Source of the DNA: Escallonia rubra
Lineage: Eukaryota > Streptophyta > Magnoliopsida > Escalloniales > Escalloniaceae
DNA: 64,000 nucleotides
Assembly (NCBI GenBank): GCA_033065855.1
Contig: JAVXUO010002935.1
Coordinates: forward strand, 434,001 to 498,000
Reading direction: 5' to 3'
Shown here piece after piece: positions 46,992-58,430 of the stretch; within the stretch, counting starts at the first letter, position 1; the number at the start of each line of letters is the position of its first letter. Under the pieces are notes generated by a model, which was not told where the DNA came from, did not search any database, and saw only the letters and a list, made by a program, of their open reading frames with translations. The translations under genes were made by a program, and so were the position numbers.

Positions 46992-48453
46992 GAGTTAACT
47001 ACGCGATTGACCACTGTAATATAACTCAAATTCAACTTTAATCGCTGAACTTTGATTTGTGTCAAAGTGACCATTAAACTCGTTAATTTGTCCAATTAAG
47101 TCATTCTGTTAGGCTGCATCAAGCCTAAGTCTGTTAAGTAGTTTAATTTAGGGACAAATCCGTCACTTTCAATTTTTCTTTTTCTCCCTCTTCTTCCTCA
47201 TCTTCTTCTTTTTCTTTCTTCTTTCTCATTTCTGATTCCATGTCTCTGACTTCAAACCAAGCACCACCTCCACCTAACATAGCCACATCTCCACCCCCAA
47301 TCACCATGCACAGCCACAACTTCACCCCCAATCACCATGTGCAACCGAGCACAGCCACAACTTCACCGCCAATCACCATGTGCAACCGTGATTCCAACTC
47401 ACCACCAACCAACAAGCACAGCCAATGTCGTACCTACGACCACCTTCGGTCATCCACCGTTAAACTCACAACCGCCATCAATACAGCCCACCACTACCAC
47501 AATAAAAACCCAACACATTAACATACTCCCCCTTCCCCCCAGCACCACCAATCTAGAACACCACCACCACAACAAAAACCAAATCGATTAGAAAAGAAAA
47601 ACCAATATCTTGTGACTAGATCTGCAAAAAGAAACAACCCAAACCAAAAATGGCATTTTTTTTGCCACCAATCGAATGTCACAAACCATCACACCAATTC
47701 TCCACCGCCACACCATATTCCATCGATCTTAACCCAAAAATCAACTAACGTCGTAGAGGGATAGTTTATTGTAATGGTGGTTATGCCGAAGGTGTGGTGG
47801 GGGTTGTGATGAAGGTGTGGTGGTAATGGTTGGGGCAGTGGCTTAGTCGTGGTGGTGATTGGGGGCGAGCCTTGGTCGTGGTGGTTGTGGGTGGTGAGAT
47901 TAAAGTTTGGTGGCAGCAAGGCTTAGATGAGGGTTCTGGCTTGGTCGTGGTGGTGGTAGCTGGGTGGCGAGATAAGCAGGGAAGTAAGGCTTGGTTGTGG
48001 TAATGGCGGTGGGCGATAGGCAGTGAAAGTGGTGGGGGAGGGGGTAGTCGGTAGTTGGCGATCAGGGTGAAAAAGATTAGGGTTTAATTAATTGAAAAAA
48101 AAATCAATTTGGGATAAATTTAAAAAATGAAAAATCTTGTTGGGATCAATTGAAGAAAGATAAAATCTTTTGGGGTCAATTAAAGAACAAAAAATTTTGT
48201 TGGGGTCAATTGAAAAAAGTCCATACTAAAAATTCAAAGAGAGAGAGAGAGAGGATCTTTTTTTCATTTGACAATTTTGCCCCTTACTTAATGCTCAAGT
48301 GCCTTGCACATGGGCAGTTAACATATCAAAATTAACAAAGTGACCTAATTGAGATCAATTGAAGAATTCAATGGTCACTTTGACACAAATCGAAGTACAG
48401 TGACAAAAGTTGAATTTGGGTAATAGTACAGTGGTCAACCGCGTAGTTAACTC
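46992..48453. mobile_element. Mutator-type TIR element D
   Basis: Ends GAGTTAACTACGCGATTGAC and minus-strand GAGTTAACTACGCGGTTGAC continue as inverted repeats of about 130-150 bp, sharing GATTTGTGTCAAAGTGACCA. Flanking 9-bp repeats AACAAAAAT and AACAAAAAA match at 8 of 9. The interior is C/A-rich on the left (with 41-bp repeats of AGCCACAACTTCACC type near 47310-47390) and G/T-rich on the right. No transposase. Confidence 0.85.
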
Positions 48454-48454
48454 A

Positions 48455-48985
48455 ACAAAAAATGACGTACAAAGATTATTTCTAATTGAAGTGAGACTCT
48501 ACCTGGTAGGCCTTCTTAAGCATGTTCATCCTGTTACATTCCTTCTCAAATCAACCAAATAATGCACTTGACATAGCATTGCTTGCATTCATATATGAAA
48601 GTATATGCCATGCATGTTATTGGTGCAATAACTTGGCCATTGTTGCTGTTCAAAAATTGATTAGGAACCACAGTCTCAAACAATGACCTGCAAAACAACA
48701 AAAAAAGAGTGTCCCCCAGGTGGAGTTCCGACAAGGAAAATCTCTGCTTAAGTCATAGCACAACTACATGATAGAACTCTCACAAAACAAGAATAATGAT
48801 TGTGTTCGCCAATCTGCAATCTTGAATGCTTATGTCAAAATTTGATTAGGAACCACAGTCTTAAATGCTTATGTCACCTTAGCCAATCTGCATCTATTTA
48901 CCCACCATGTTTTTCCAGACTACTTGATTGATAATATAATTGATTTCGATTATCCCTTAGTTGTTGATGTAGGTGTGACAAATTA
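48455..48985. other. Intergenic, no gene recognised
   Basis: Between element D and the Tat-lineage pol. A short repeat (TTGATTAGGAACCACAGTCT at about 48656 and 48841) occurs twice. No LTR edge found. Confidence 0.4.
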
Positions 48986-49080
48986 ATCAACTCGGTAAAT
49001 GACGAGTCACACCTAATGGACTTAAAGAGAAAAAATATTTAAAAGAAATTGAAAACAGGGAATCTAGTCGTGTCAAGCCA

Positions 49081-49970
49081 GTGGCCAAAGAAACAGTCAA
49101 AGTTAACATAGGCTCCCTCGAAAATGTAAAAGAAATCAAAACAGGGGCTAGTCTGATTGTGAAAGAAAGAAAAGAGATCGCTGCAATTCTTAGGGAATTT
49201 ATTGATGTAGTTGCTTGGTCATATAGTGACATGCCTGATATAGACCTATCTATCGTAAAACACCACCTACCTATCCTACCCTAAGCCAAACCTGTTAAAC
49301 AAAAACTCCGCAAGTTGAGACCGGAGTGGTCTCTCAAGGTTAAAGAGGAGGTGATGAAGTTATCCACATCGAATTTATCCGAGTGATTGAATATCCTACG
49401 TGGCTAGCCAACATCATACCCGTTCCTAGACCTTTCGGTCAAGTCAGGATGTGTGTCGACTACAGAGACCTAAACCGAGTTTCTAAAAAAGATGACTTCC
49501 ATTTACCCATCATAGTGATCATAGACAACACAGCCGAGCATGAGCTGGTATCTTGTGTAGATTATTTTGCGGGGTATAACCAGATAAAAATGGCTCCTGA
49601 GGACAAGGAGAAGACAACCTTCACAACCTCCTGGGGCACATTTTATTATATAGTGATGCCTTTTGGCCTGAAGAATGTCGGGGCTACTTACCAACGCGCT
49701 GCTACCACCCTATTCCATGACATGATTCATAAGGAGGTAGAAGTCTACATGGATGATATGATTATCAAGTTGAGAAAGAGGGATGATCACTATACAATAT
49801 TGAGAAAGTACTTTGAGAAGTTGAGGCAATACAACGTGAGGTTGAATCCACAGAAGTATGTGTTCGGAGTCACAACCGGGGAGTTGCTAGGTTTTATGGT
49901 GAGCAAAATAGGGATAGAGGTGGACCCAGCCAAGATCAAAGCCATAGTTGATATGCTCCGTCCAGGATAG
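49081..49970 (+). pseudogene. Tat pol: linker and reverse transcriptase
   Basis: 49081-49284 holds the Ala-Trp-Ser-Tyr-Ser-Asp-Met-Pro linker that precedes plant gypsy reverse transcriptase. The bridge Pro-Val-Lys-Gln-Lys-Leu-Arg follows after a stop, and 49383-49970 carries the polymerase. Motifs: Val-Arg-Met-Cys-Val-Asp-Tyr-Arg-Asp-Leu-Asn, Tyr-Asn-Gln-Ile-Lys-Met, Pro-Phe-Gly-Leu-Lys-Asn and the catalytic Tyr-Met-Asp-Asp at 49746-49757. The second Asp box reads Cys-Val-Asp-Tyr-Phe-Ala-Gly. Confidence 0.9.
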
Positions 49971-51028
49971 AGAAAGAAATCAGAGGGTTCTTGGGTAGAA
50001 TCCAATACATCAGTCGATCCATATCCTAGCTAACTATGATCTGTGAGCCTATGTCCAAATTGTTGAAGAAGAATTCGAGAAAAGAATAGAACCCTTTGTG
50101 CTAGGAAGCCTTCGACAAAATCAAAAAGTACCTTAGCAACCCCCTAGTCCTAATCCCGCCAATACCCTGCAACCCTTTGTTATTATACCTAATACTGACA
50201 AATACCGCAGCCGAAGCCATGTTAGCCCAACAGTTGGAGAATTCATTGGTTGAAAGGTCATATACTATGTCAGTAAGAAGTTAACACAAGGGGAAGTTCC
50301 CAGACAAAGGAGTGTATCTTTGGTTAACAGAAGTTAACATCGGTTGTTAACTTTTCTAAACCAAAGATACACGTGTCTTCTGTTAGTCGATTGTCCGACG
50401 GATGATACTAGCCGATGGAGGTGAAGTTCCCAGACAAAGGAGTGTGTATAGTTGAATCGGAGATGAGATGGCAGTTATACTTTGACTGAGCAACAAACAA
50501 TGAGGGTTTTGGAGTAGGGATATTACTAACCTCACCAAACAAAGCCCATTCGCCCATAGCCATCAAGCTGACCTTCGACGGTACTAACAACACCGCCGAA
50601 AACAAAGCTTGTAGCATTGGTTTACAGATGACCCTTAACCTAGGAGTTCGAGAGATACATTGTATGGAGATTCAGCATTAATCATATACCAAACCTAAGG
50701 AATGTGGAGAATCAAAGATGAACATCTACAAGCATATCATGCTCATTTGGATAAAGTTGTAAACCAATTTGAGGATGTAGAATTCCATTACCTACCCCGA
50801 GTCAATAATAACTTTACGGATGCCCTAGCCACCCTCGTGTCGATAGTTGACATACCCAATAGACATGAGGTAGAACCGTTTGTCATACAAAAGAGGGACC
50901 GATCAACCTACTGCTTCATGATAGCTCCCGTAGAGGAAGACAGAGTAACCAAGCATTGGTATACCGATATACAGAATATTATCGGAACGAAAAATGTCTT
51001 GAGGGGTGCTCTACGAAAGACCGAGTAG
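49971..51028 (+). pseudogene. Tat pol: RNase H and second RNase H
   Basis: Reading through stops, 49975-50290 has Glu-Ile-Arg-Gly-Phe-Leu-Gly-Arg and Leu-Leu-Tyr-Leu blocks of the connection/RNase H region. 50446-50690 has Trp-Gln-Leu-Tyr-Phe-Asp and Asn-Asn-Thr-Ala-Glu-Asn-Lys-Ala of the additional (archaeal-type) RNase H that marks the Tat lineage. 50702-51028 is its C-terminal part with Leu-Pro-Arg-Val-Asn-Asn and Asp-Ala-Leu-Ala-Thr-Leu. Sequence expected between the two domains is missing. Confidence 0.8.
50293..50445. repeat. 23-bp direct repeats around a small palindrome in pol
   Basis: GAAGTTCCCAGACAAAGGAG plus three more bases occurs at 50293-50315 and 50423-50445. Between them is a foldback, GTATCTTTGGTTAACAGAAG against GTTAACTTTTCTAAACCAAAGATAC read in reverse complement. 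It sits exactly where the RNase H coding has a deletion. Confidence 0.85.
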
Positions 51029-51187
51029 CTTTAAGAAGATGGGCGGGCACAGTTCATCATTTGTGACAGAAGATTGTATAAGAGACATTATAATGAAGAA
51101 CACATGTTGTGTGTAACCGAAAGAAAGAGTAGCCAAATCATGGAAGATATACATGCAGGAGAATGAGGAACGCACATGAACATGTGA

Positions 51188-51316
51188 ATGCTGGCTAAGA
51201 AAGTTCTCCGACAGGAATACTATTGGAGTACTATGAAGCAAGACTGTGTCAAATATGTGAAAAGGTGTCTTAAATGTCAGGTGTATGCCAATTTACAACA
51301 TCTTCTTCCACGAAAG
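51188..51316 (+). pseudogene. Tat integrase, zinc-finger end
   Basis: Reads Tyr-Tyr-Trp-Ser-Thr-Met-Lys, then Cys-Val-Lys-Tyr-Val-Lys-Arg-Cys-Leu-Lys-Cys-Gln, the C-terminal part of the HHCC finger of Ty3/gypsy integrases. It stops abruptly at the insertion boundary, and the DDE core is not found anywhere. Confidence 0.8.
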
Positions 51317-53268
51317 GTACCCTATTTTGTATAAATAAAACCCCTGTGTGGGCCTATACAATTAGAGATTTGAGACAGTTATCCTATTTTGTGTAAAGAG
51401 GATCCCTGCGCGATTAGAATACAGTTTACATTACCATACTATAAACTCACTATTGACTCACGCACATTCCCAGAATGACCTCCTCATCGGATATGTAAAA
51501 TTACCAAAATGACCCTTATGTGTAAAATTACCGAAAACACTCTCGGTCTTAAATCACTAAAATAGCCTTCTCGTGGATAAAATGCACTAAAATATCCCTA
51601 CCGTATGTGAATTTATGTGAAAATATAGTTTATGGGTTAAATTACCAAAATACCTCATATGGTGACAAATTATCAAAATGCCCACAAGGGATTCCCGGCA
51701 CCGAAAAAATCTTAAAAACACATCAAAATGCTATTTTAAATATCCTGAAGTCATTTTGGGCTAAAAATTATTTTAAAAAATATTCGCCGAAAAATCCTGA
51801 ATCGGTATCGGGATGGAGCGCTTAGAAGCCGATTCTGCTAAAAATACCTATCGGCCTTAGAATGGCATGAAATTTTAGATAATAGAACATATCAGTAAAT
51901 AAGGTTCCCGTAAAATTTTCATATTAAAATAGCATGGTTTGCTATGCTAAATAATTTGATAATTCTTTCTAATCGATACCCTATTTTAGCATCTTTTGCA
52001 GACACCAAAAATGCCCGAAAAATTTCAGAGCGTACGTCTCGTAAAAATAATGGGGATTATTGCTTTGAACTTTGTCAGATTTTTATCTTAACTCTATATA
52101 AAATTTCGGCTTAAAACTATCTAATTATTTTTCCACCTTTAGTGACAAAAACGGTCACTATTCAAATCTAATGCACACACTATTACACCTTCACGCACAC
52201 ACACTTTCTTTAACCTCCAAATGCTGAGACCCATTCACTGCACACTCATTCACATCCACTGCTAACCCTTCCAAACACCCTCCAAAACACTTAAACACAT
52301 TATTACACTACAATACACCTATTACCACACATTAACGCACCTTTTAACATCAAATTACACACAATTATACACGCATAATGTACACAATCATTCAGCCGAA
52401 ACACGCATTCAAGAACACACACTGTACTCCTTCAACACCCACTGAAACCTTCTTCTCCATTCCCTCCAATTCTCTCCTAAACTTACAATGTCATTACATA
52501 ATCACAACCAACAGCAAATTCACACATGAATTTCAAACCCGAAATTCATATATATCCCATACACACACTGTAACCCATTTTACACTAACTGCACAGTTAC
52601 GGTTTCCCTTTCCCTTACCCCCTACAAGCTTACAAGCTCACTATCATCAACCTATACACCAAAATCACAACTAACTATAATAGAAATCCCATACCCGAAG
52701 CATTATTTACCCAAAAAATTAACCTCTACACAACCATGTTCATGGCTCACGCACACACTACACAGTGGTTAGGAACACACACTAATCTTAAAAACATACA
52801 CTAGAGCGCACATACTAAAGGTTTGGTAGCTCACCTATTGAAATTGGCCTTGATTTCCTCTTCTTTCTCCCTGTTTTTTCCCCTTCTCTGAGCTGCTCTG
52901 TTCTGTATTCTTCTACACTGTTCCTTTCTCTGTTTACTTGTTTTGTTTTCTTTCCTTTTTTTCCCTTCTTTCCTGTTACCCGAATCCCCTTTAACCCCAT
53001 TTACTATTAATTATATTGTTACATTAGCTTAGTCATCACACTTAAGTAGGAGGTGTCATAATTTAAAACATGATTTTCTAACATATTTACACATTTCCAA
53101 ACTCAGGCTAGCCTATTTTCCCAAAATTAGAAAGTGGGACCCCCATATTTTACATATTTTCATGTCCCCCAAAACTTTTTAAAACTGTAATTTTGACCCC
53201 ATAACTTTTTAACCTCTTATATATTATTACTTTCAAAATAACACTCAAACTATAGCCAACTTTTATTA

Positions 53269-54241
53269 GGACAAATTACACTTATATCCCTGAGGTTAGG
53301 GTATAATTACAGTCAAGGACAACGAGTTTCAAAATGTAACATTCCGTGACCAAACACTTTTAAAATGTATCAGCCGTGTCCATCCGTTAGGGTTCCATCC
53401 AAAAATTGTACTTTTTGTATGATGTCATCAATATGTATTTTTAAAATGACAATACTACCCATTGTACTGTATATATTGAAAAATATCTGTTTATTATTAT
53501 ATATGATTTATTTATCAGTTTTAGTTTTAGGATATTCTTGAAACCCTAATTTACAAATTAGGATATTCTTGAAACCCTAATTTGCAAATTAGGATTTTCT
53601 TGAAACCCTAATTTGCAAATTAGGGTTTTATGTTCTCTCTCCCATTGCCGGTGAATCTGAAGTCCCCGCCGGCCGTCACCTCCCTCCCCCGCCCCCGACG
53701 TCGGCAGTCCCTCCTTCCCCGGCCCCTCGCCACCGGCAGCCCCTGTCCACACCACCCCACCACGCCAGCGATAGGTTTCGACGCCAGCAGGAGATTACAC
53801 GCCGACAGGAGAGGGGTGGGCGGTAACGGGGTGACGAGGAAGGAGGAGGCATGCGGGGTGCGGCGCCGGGGAAGGGGAACAGGCGGGGTGCAGCGCCGGG
53901 GAAGGGGAGCAGGCCGGGTGCGGCGCCGGGGAAGGGGAGTCGGCGGGGTGTGACGCCGGGGAAGGGAAGCAGGCGGGGTGGGTGGGTGACGGGGAAGGGC
54001 GAGGGGGATGCAGATGGGGTGGGGGGGGGGGGGGGGGAAGACAATTAAAATTAGGGTTTCATGTGGTCCTAGGGGCAAATCAGGGTTTCAACTTTTATTT
54101 AGGGACAACTTGGTCTTTTTGTCAGAACCGTTAAGTATTTTTGTATTCCGTTTGTCAATGGACACAAGTGTTACATTTTGAAACTTTGTATCATCGCGTG
54201 TAATTACCCCCAAACCTCAGGGATATAAGTGTAATTAGCCC
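53269..54241. mobile_element. Mutator-type TIR element E
   Basis: The left end GGACAAATTACACTTATATC and minus-strand right end GGGCTAATTACACTTATATC are inverted and continue through CCTGAGGTT and TTTCAAAATGTAACA. Flanking 9-bp repeats CTTTTATTA and CCTTTATTA match at 8 of 9. The interior is C-rich at 53670-53760 and G-rich at 53810-54040, with a 30-bp tandem repeat. Three copies of a 36-38 bp AAACCCTAATTTGCAAATTA-type repeat lie at 53520-53630. Long Arg/Gly and Pro-rich frames here are compositional. Confidence 0.85.
53851..53990. repeat. 30-bp GC-rich tandem repeat (~4.5 copies)
   Basis: Unit close to AGGCGGGGTGCAGCGCCGGG followed by GAAGGGGAGC, perfectly in phase across four copies, so frames through it give Arg/Gly/Ala repeats. 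Confidence 0.92.
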
Positions 54242-54367
54242 CCTTTATTATTATTTTTGTATTTTTTCTATTTTTTTTTCACCGACATGCGATAATTATT
54301 GCCGTTTAGAAAATTTATTTCTAACGCTCTCGCAATAATTCACGCTCGAAAAATGCGGGGTATTATA

Positions 54368-54864
54368 AGAAGTTGGCCGGATAAGCTTCCTTACGCACTC
54401 TGGGGCTATAGGACATTGGTGAGAACGACAAGTGGGGCTATCGCATATTCATTAGTTTATGGAATGGAGGCCATACTCCCGGTAGAATTGGAAGTTAACT
54501 CCCTCAGGGTATAATTGGAGAATCAGGTAGCCGAGGAAGACTGGGTAAGACACAGATTCGAAGAATTGACGTTAGCATATGAGAAAAGGATGAAACCGCT
54601 ATATCATATCCAGGGTTACCAGAAGCGGATTGCCCGAACCTTTAACAAGCGAATAAAGGGACGCAAATTGAAGGAAGGAGATCTGGTGTTGAAGGAGAAC
54701 ATCAGACAAATTTGGGAGCCGCAAGGAAAATTTGAGCCCGATTGGTCAGGTCCCTATATGATCAAGTAAATCATGACTGAGGATGCAACAATGTTAGTCA
54801 ATTTAGACAGAATTAAGTTGTCTCAATTAGTCAACTTAGACCGACTAAAGAAAAATTATACTTG
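54368..54864 (+). pseudogene. Tat integrase C-terminal region
   Basis: Resumes with Trp-Pro-Asp-Lys-Leu-Pro-Tyr-Ala-Leu-Trp-Gly-Tyr-Arg-Thr, then Tyr-Ser-Leu-Val-Tyr-Gly-Met-Glu-Ala, both standard after the integrase core of plant gypsy elements. It then runs to Phe-Glu-Pro-Asp-Trp-Ser-Gly-Pro-Tyr. Two stops (at about 54512 and 54767) break it. Confidence 0.88.
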
Positions 54865-55054
54865 AGCGAGTTTTGTAATTGAACTACGAACGACCTGATC
54901 CTACCTATGAACATTTTTTCAGCACCCAAAAATTGAAGTAACACATAGATGGAAGTAAATAGGCAGCCCGTAAAGTTACCTCAGTTACGATCAAATTTCA
55001 AATTTTAAAAAACAAACTTTTATTCCACTGGCTAAAACACTGACTACATTCTTT

Positions 55055-55215
55055 AAAAAATGCCCGCGAGGACGAAAACCCTGCAAAGGATGACCTAGGC
55101 AAAAGTTAGGGCAAAGAAAAATGAAAAATAGAAAAAAGCTAGAAAAAAAATGCCCACTGGGACAAAAACCTTGCAAATGGTGGTCTAGGCGAAAGTTAGG
55201 GCAAAAAGAAAATTC
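55055..55215. repeat. ~90-bp tandem repeat after Tat pol
   Basis: Two copies begin TGCCCGCGAGGACGAAAACC (55061) and TGCCCACTGGGACAAAAACC (55150) and share AAAGTTAGGGCAAA. Such repeats just after pol are common in this lineage. Confidence 0.75.
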
Positions 55216-55839
55216 TAAGTCATATCAGCAACCTATGGGATGTCCATCAAAATCTTTTTCATCTCCCTCATAGCCGGAATGTCTTCGTCGTTTATAATTG
55301 ACTTCTATGTCTCTATTTCTTGCTTATAAGCCGACCTCGGAGACACTGGAATCAAATCCTCCAATTCTTTTACCCGAAAATCCGGTCCCTAATCCGTTTT
55401 TTCCTTGCTCTTATTACCTTTCTGATCAAACCGAGCCTCGAGATAAGCATTCATTTCCACCTTCTAGTTCTTAGTGGCTTTGATAGTCGGGTTCTTCTTC
55501 GGTGGTTTCTCTTTAAGCATCAAAGAGGGATGTCGATGGGGCTCATCCATGTGTAAAGACCGTATGAGATTCCCGTCAACATCAAACTTCTCCTCAAACA
55601 TTTGGGAACCGATCCAAGACCGTTTGCTCCAAGTAACCCGAATTTCACCTTCAGCCTGAGGAAGACGAAAACTCCTTACCACACTTTGAGAAGACTTGCC
55701 AAATTCAGGTTCCTTTGGCCCCAAGCCGATAGCAGCACGAGCTTTCTCTTTGGCACTCCAAAAATCTTATCTCACAAGCACTAGGGAAGTCCCAGTTCTG
55801 CTCTGCCCTTTGTTTACCATCCAAAGCTAACACTTTCTC

Positions 55840-56907
55840 TTAGACGTCGGGCCATAGCCAATTAATATACTCCTTAGACAACATTGGAGCAGTCGGGTCC
55901 ATGTAGTCAACGTACGTGCCACCTCTAATGAAACGATCAAAATAGGTAGGAGAACCCAAATCCTTCAGAGCAACTTTGATCACAGATGGGCTAATGACAT
56001 CTTTCATGGTAGCAAAAGTACTGTAGAAATCAGGAACAACTTGTTTGTACCCAAACTGTCGCAATATCTGGCATGCAAAGTAGAAAGTGGAATAGGGATA
56101 TCCCAAGAGGTAGACAGTAGTGTCTGGAGTTCTGCAAAAGTGAACCATGAACTCCCCACCATGATCAATACCAACGGATATCCTTGGACTCCTACACACA
56201 GAAGAAGCGAGTGCACTCGCCGATACCCGAACGACCTTTAAAAAGTAGAGACAGAGAACGAAAAGCACTAGGGCTATATTCTTCCGTAGTAGCTTTGGCT
56301 ATCAGGCACATGTGGTCTAGCAGCCACATATACAAAAGCAAGGTGCTACCAGCAAAAGGAGCACTGGGATCCTTATGCACATCTGTGACGCCAAGTAAGG
56401 TTTTAGCCAGCACCAATGGGATTAGGGTTTTACCTTTAGTAGAGATTTGAAGTAGTATGTCAGCTAGCCTCACATCAGAAACCCGAAAGCTAGAAAAAGT
56501 GAGATATTTGACCACCAAGCATAATGCTAGGGGGGTTACCCAACCATGATCATACCGTTGATCTCGACCAGTAGGTTTAGCAGAAAAATATTCTATCACT
56601 TGGGAGAGTAGAATACCATCACCCCGGATAAAAGATTTCGCGTGTTCCTTTTTTATTTCAACAAAGTCTTGAGAGCTTTTGCATAGCTGTCTTGGAATAC
56701 AGTAACAACGATAGGTGGCTTGGCCAGGATATCTACCAGGGCTGAAAATTCATCTAAAGTAGGGTAAAGTTCATTCAGACAAAAACGAGAGACATGATCG
56801 CACTCGCCCCAGAATTTACAAGCAGTCCGAATAATGTCCTCATGAACCACCACATTCATCAAGCTCATAAAGGATTTCAGGTAGAATCGCCAACCGAGAT
56901 GGATCAA
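55840..56907 (-). pseudogene. Antisense plant-mobile-domain ORF of the Tat element
   Basis: Three minus-strand frames read in order. 56907-56653 has Phe-Trp-Gly-Glu-Cys, Phe-Cys-Leu-Asn-Glu-Leu-Tyr-Pro-Thr-Leu-Asp-Glu-Phe-Ser-Ala-Leu. 56599-56192 has Ile-Pro-Leu-Val-Leu-Ala-Lys-Thr-Leu-Leu-Gly, then Leu-Leu-Leu-Tyr-Met-Trp-Leu-Leu-Asp-His. 56268-55840 ends the domain with a Tyr-Ile-Asn-Trp-Leu-Trp-Pro motif. This is the plant mobile domain/DUF7745-type protein carried in antisense by some Tat elements. It is broken by at least two frame changes. Its role is unknown; a regulatory or silencing-evasion role has been proposed for such extra ORFs but is unproven. Confidence 0.75.
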
Positions 56908-57179
56908 TTAGATTTTTGTTGAAGGAGTCCATTGAAAGCCTGGAATTGGAGAACAAGATCGTGGGATTGTCTTTGAAAGCCATTAAGAGTTCTAGGAAAA
57001 TAAGGAGGGATGAATTTTGTTCTGAATGGATGAGCCCTGAATATATATAGTGAATGGATCAAATCAGAAAATTTTATCAGAAACACCAGATGGTTTTCAA
57101 TTAATCGGTCAAATTTCTCGTTCGATTTGCATATTTGATGGCTCGTCTTTCTGACCAATTGTTCAATTTTCTAAAGAAG

Positions 57180-57345
57180 AATTGATTTTCTTCTAACTAA
57201 CCGGCCGGTTTTGCTTGAAAAATAAGTTTGGCTCTGACCAACTGTCTGGTTCGGCCTTAAATTTGGGTTTAGGTTCTGACTAACCGACTAGTTCTCCTCG
57301 AAAAATATTTTAGTCTTTGACTAACCGGCCGTGTAGTCAGTTTCT
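57180..57345. repeat. Short diverged repeats (CTAACCGGCCGGTTTT type)
   Basis: Four diverged phrases around CTGACTAACCGNC.GGTT spaced by about 40-60 bp, downstream (on +) of the antisense ORF. Confidence 0.5.
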
Positions 57346-57734
57346 GTCAAATATTACAGAGTTTGCCTACTTTTATTAGGCCATGCCCTATACCTGTCAA
57401 TCCTCAAACTCAATTTTTAATTCATTCCAATCCCATTTTCCTTTCTTTCTGCGCATGTGTGTGAGCATATACATATAATACACATTAACATAGGAATTAA
57501 CATAGTATTCACCAACGAAAATCCCAAAAAATAATTGTTTAGTCACATCACATCAAATGTTTAGAATGTAAGTCCCTAAAGGACACTAACTTCTATGTCT
57601 ACTCTAGACCTAAGAGCTCGACAACGTCTATCTTCAGAGTAGGAAAAGAATCTTCGCTGACAAGGAAGGCTGTGGTTTATAAAGTATTCGGATGTAAATA
57701 CAACAAATTCCCCCCCCCCCCCTCTCAATATTCT

Positions 57735-58430
57735 TCAAAGGGGAACATATATTGACCTTGGTGGGGTATTATCCATGATTGGACAATTCTGAAATTAGGA
57801 CTTCGTTGGCAAGTAGGTAATGGGGAGATAATTTGGAAAGATTATTGGTTACCCAAAGTCCCACCATCAGTTTTACAAGTCTTCCGTCCCACAAACTCCA
57901 ATGTTTCCCTCATTGCAGACCCATTTTGTAAGTCAGAATAAAACCAAAGTTTCTTTCGCAACCTTTTTCCTTTCACTATTTGTGCCCTCATATCTAGCAT
58001 CCATGTCTTCAAAGGTCATTACCCAAACAAAGTGATTTGGAATGCTGTACCTTGTGGCCACTTCTCCGTCAAGTCAGCATATAACCTCCTTTATGATATA
58101 AATAAGATACTAAAGAGTATCTTGTATCAAATTTTAATCCACGCAGGCAGGTAAATCGACTTTGGAAAGTCCACCACCCCCATAACATTTAAATTTTCCT
58201 ATGGCAATTACTAATAAACAGAGACTCCCAACAAAATTCAGATTACCAAAATTTCACATCATTCAAGTGAACTATGAATGTCAGCCCCAAAAAACTTCCA
58301 ATCATCTCTCTTATTTTTTGCATTGTTGTTCACCCTGTGCAATTTGGTATGCCTTGGATCTTGCAATAAAGTTTGATCAATGGTTATCCCAACTTTTAGA
58401 GTGGCTAATAGCGTGGATGTCAAAAGGAAA
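57735..58430 (+). pseudogene. LINE fragment: post-RT region and zf-RVT
   Basis: From about 57760 the plus strand reads Leu-Gly-Leu-Arg-Trp-Gln-Val-Gly-Asn-Gly, Ile-Ile-Trp-Lys-Asp-Tyr-Trp-Leu-Pro, then Asn-Lys-Val-Ile-Trp-Asn and Phe-Ser-Val-Lys-Ser-Ala-Tyr, all typical of plant L1-clade C-termini. After a frame change it continues with Ile-Phe-Leu-Trp-Gln-Leu-Leu and a His-Cys-Cys cluster of zf-RVT to about 58430. The polymerase itself is missing. One in-frame stop occurs at about 57940. Confidence 0.8.

Larger units (their letters stand above)
51317..54367 (-). mobile_element. LTR inserted in the Tat integrase gene
   Basis: About 3 kb of non-coding DNA separates the two integrase ends. The right edge on the minus strand reads TATAATACCCCGCATTTTTC, one base away from the common TGTAATACCCC LTR start. 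Repeated phrases like AAAATTACCAAAATGACCC and the absence of coding domains fit a solo LTR. The left edge and target duplication were not resolved. It carries Mutator-type element E. The integrase core was lost with or after the insertion. Confidence 0.6.
48990..57370 (+). mobile_element. Tat-lineage Ty3/gypsy retrotransposon, decayed and nested
   Basis: Plus-strand pol pieces occur in order: linker, reverse transcriptase, RNase H, a second RNase H, integrase zinc finger, [insertion], integrase C-terminus. After pol comes repeat-rich spacer, then an antisense plant-mobile-domain ORF. Two RNase H domains and an extra antisense ORF between pol and the 3' LTR are features of the Tat lineage (Ogre, Retand and relatives). 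Gag, protease, the integrase catalytic core and both LTRs are missing or unrecognised. Many stops make it inactive. Confidence 0.85.

Noticed and set aside
52378..52674. 98-codon Thr/His-rich ORF
   Set aside because: Low-complexity ACAC-rich stretch within the LTR-like insertion; no domain.
53620..54078. Pro/Arg/Gly-rich ORFs of up to 152 codons on both strands
   Set aside because: They cover a 30-bp GC-rich tandem repeat and low-complexity DNA within a TIR element; several frames are open at once, as expected from composition.
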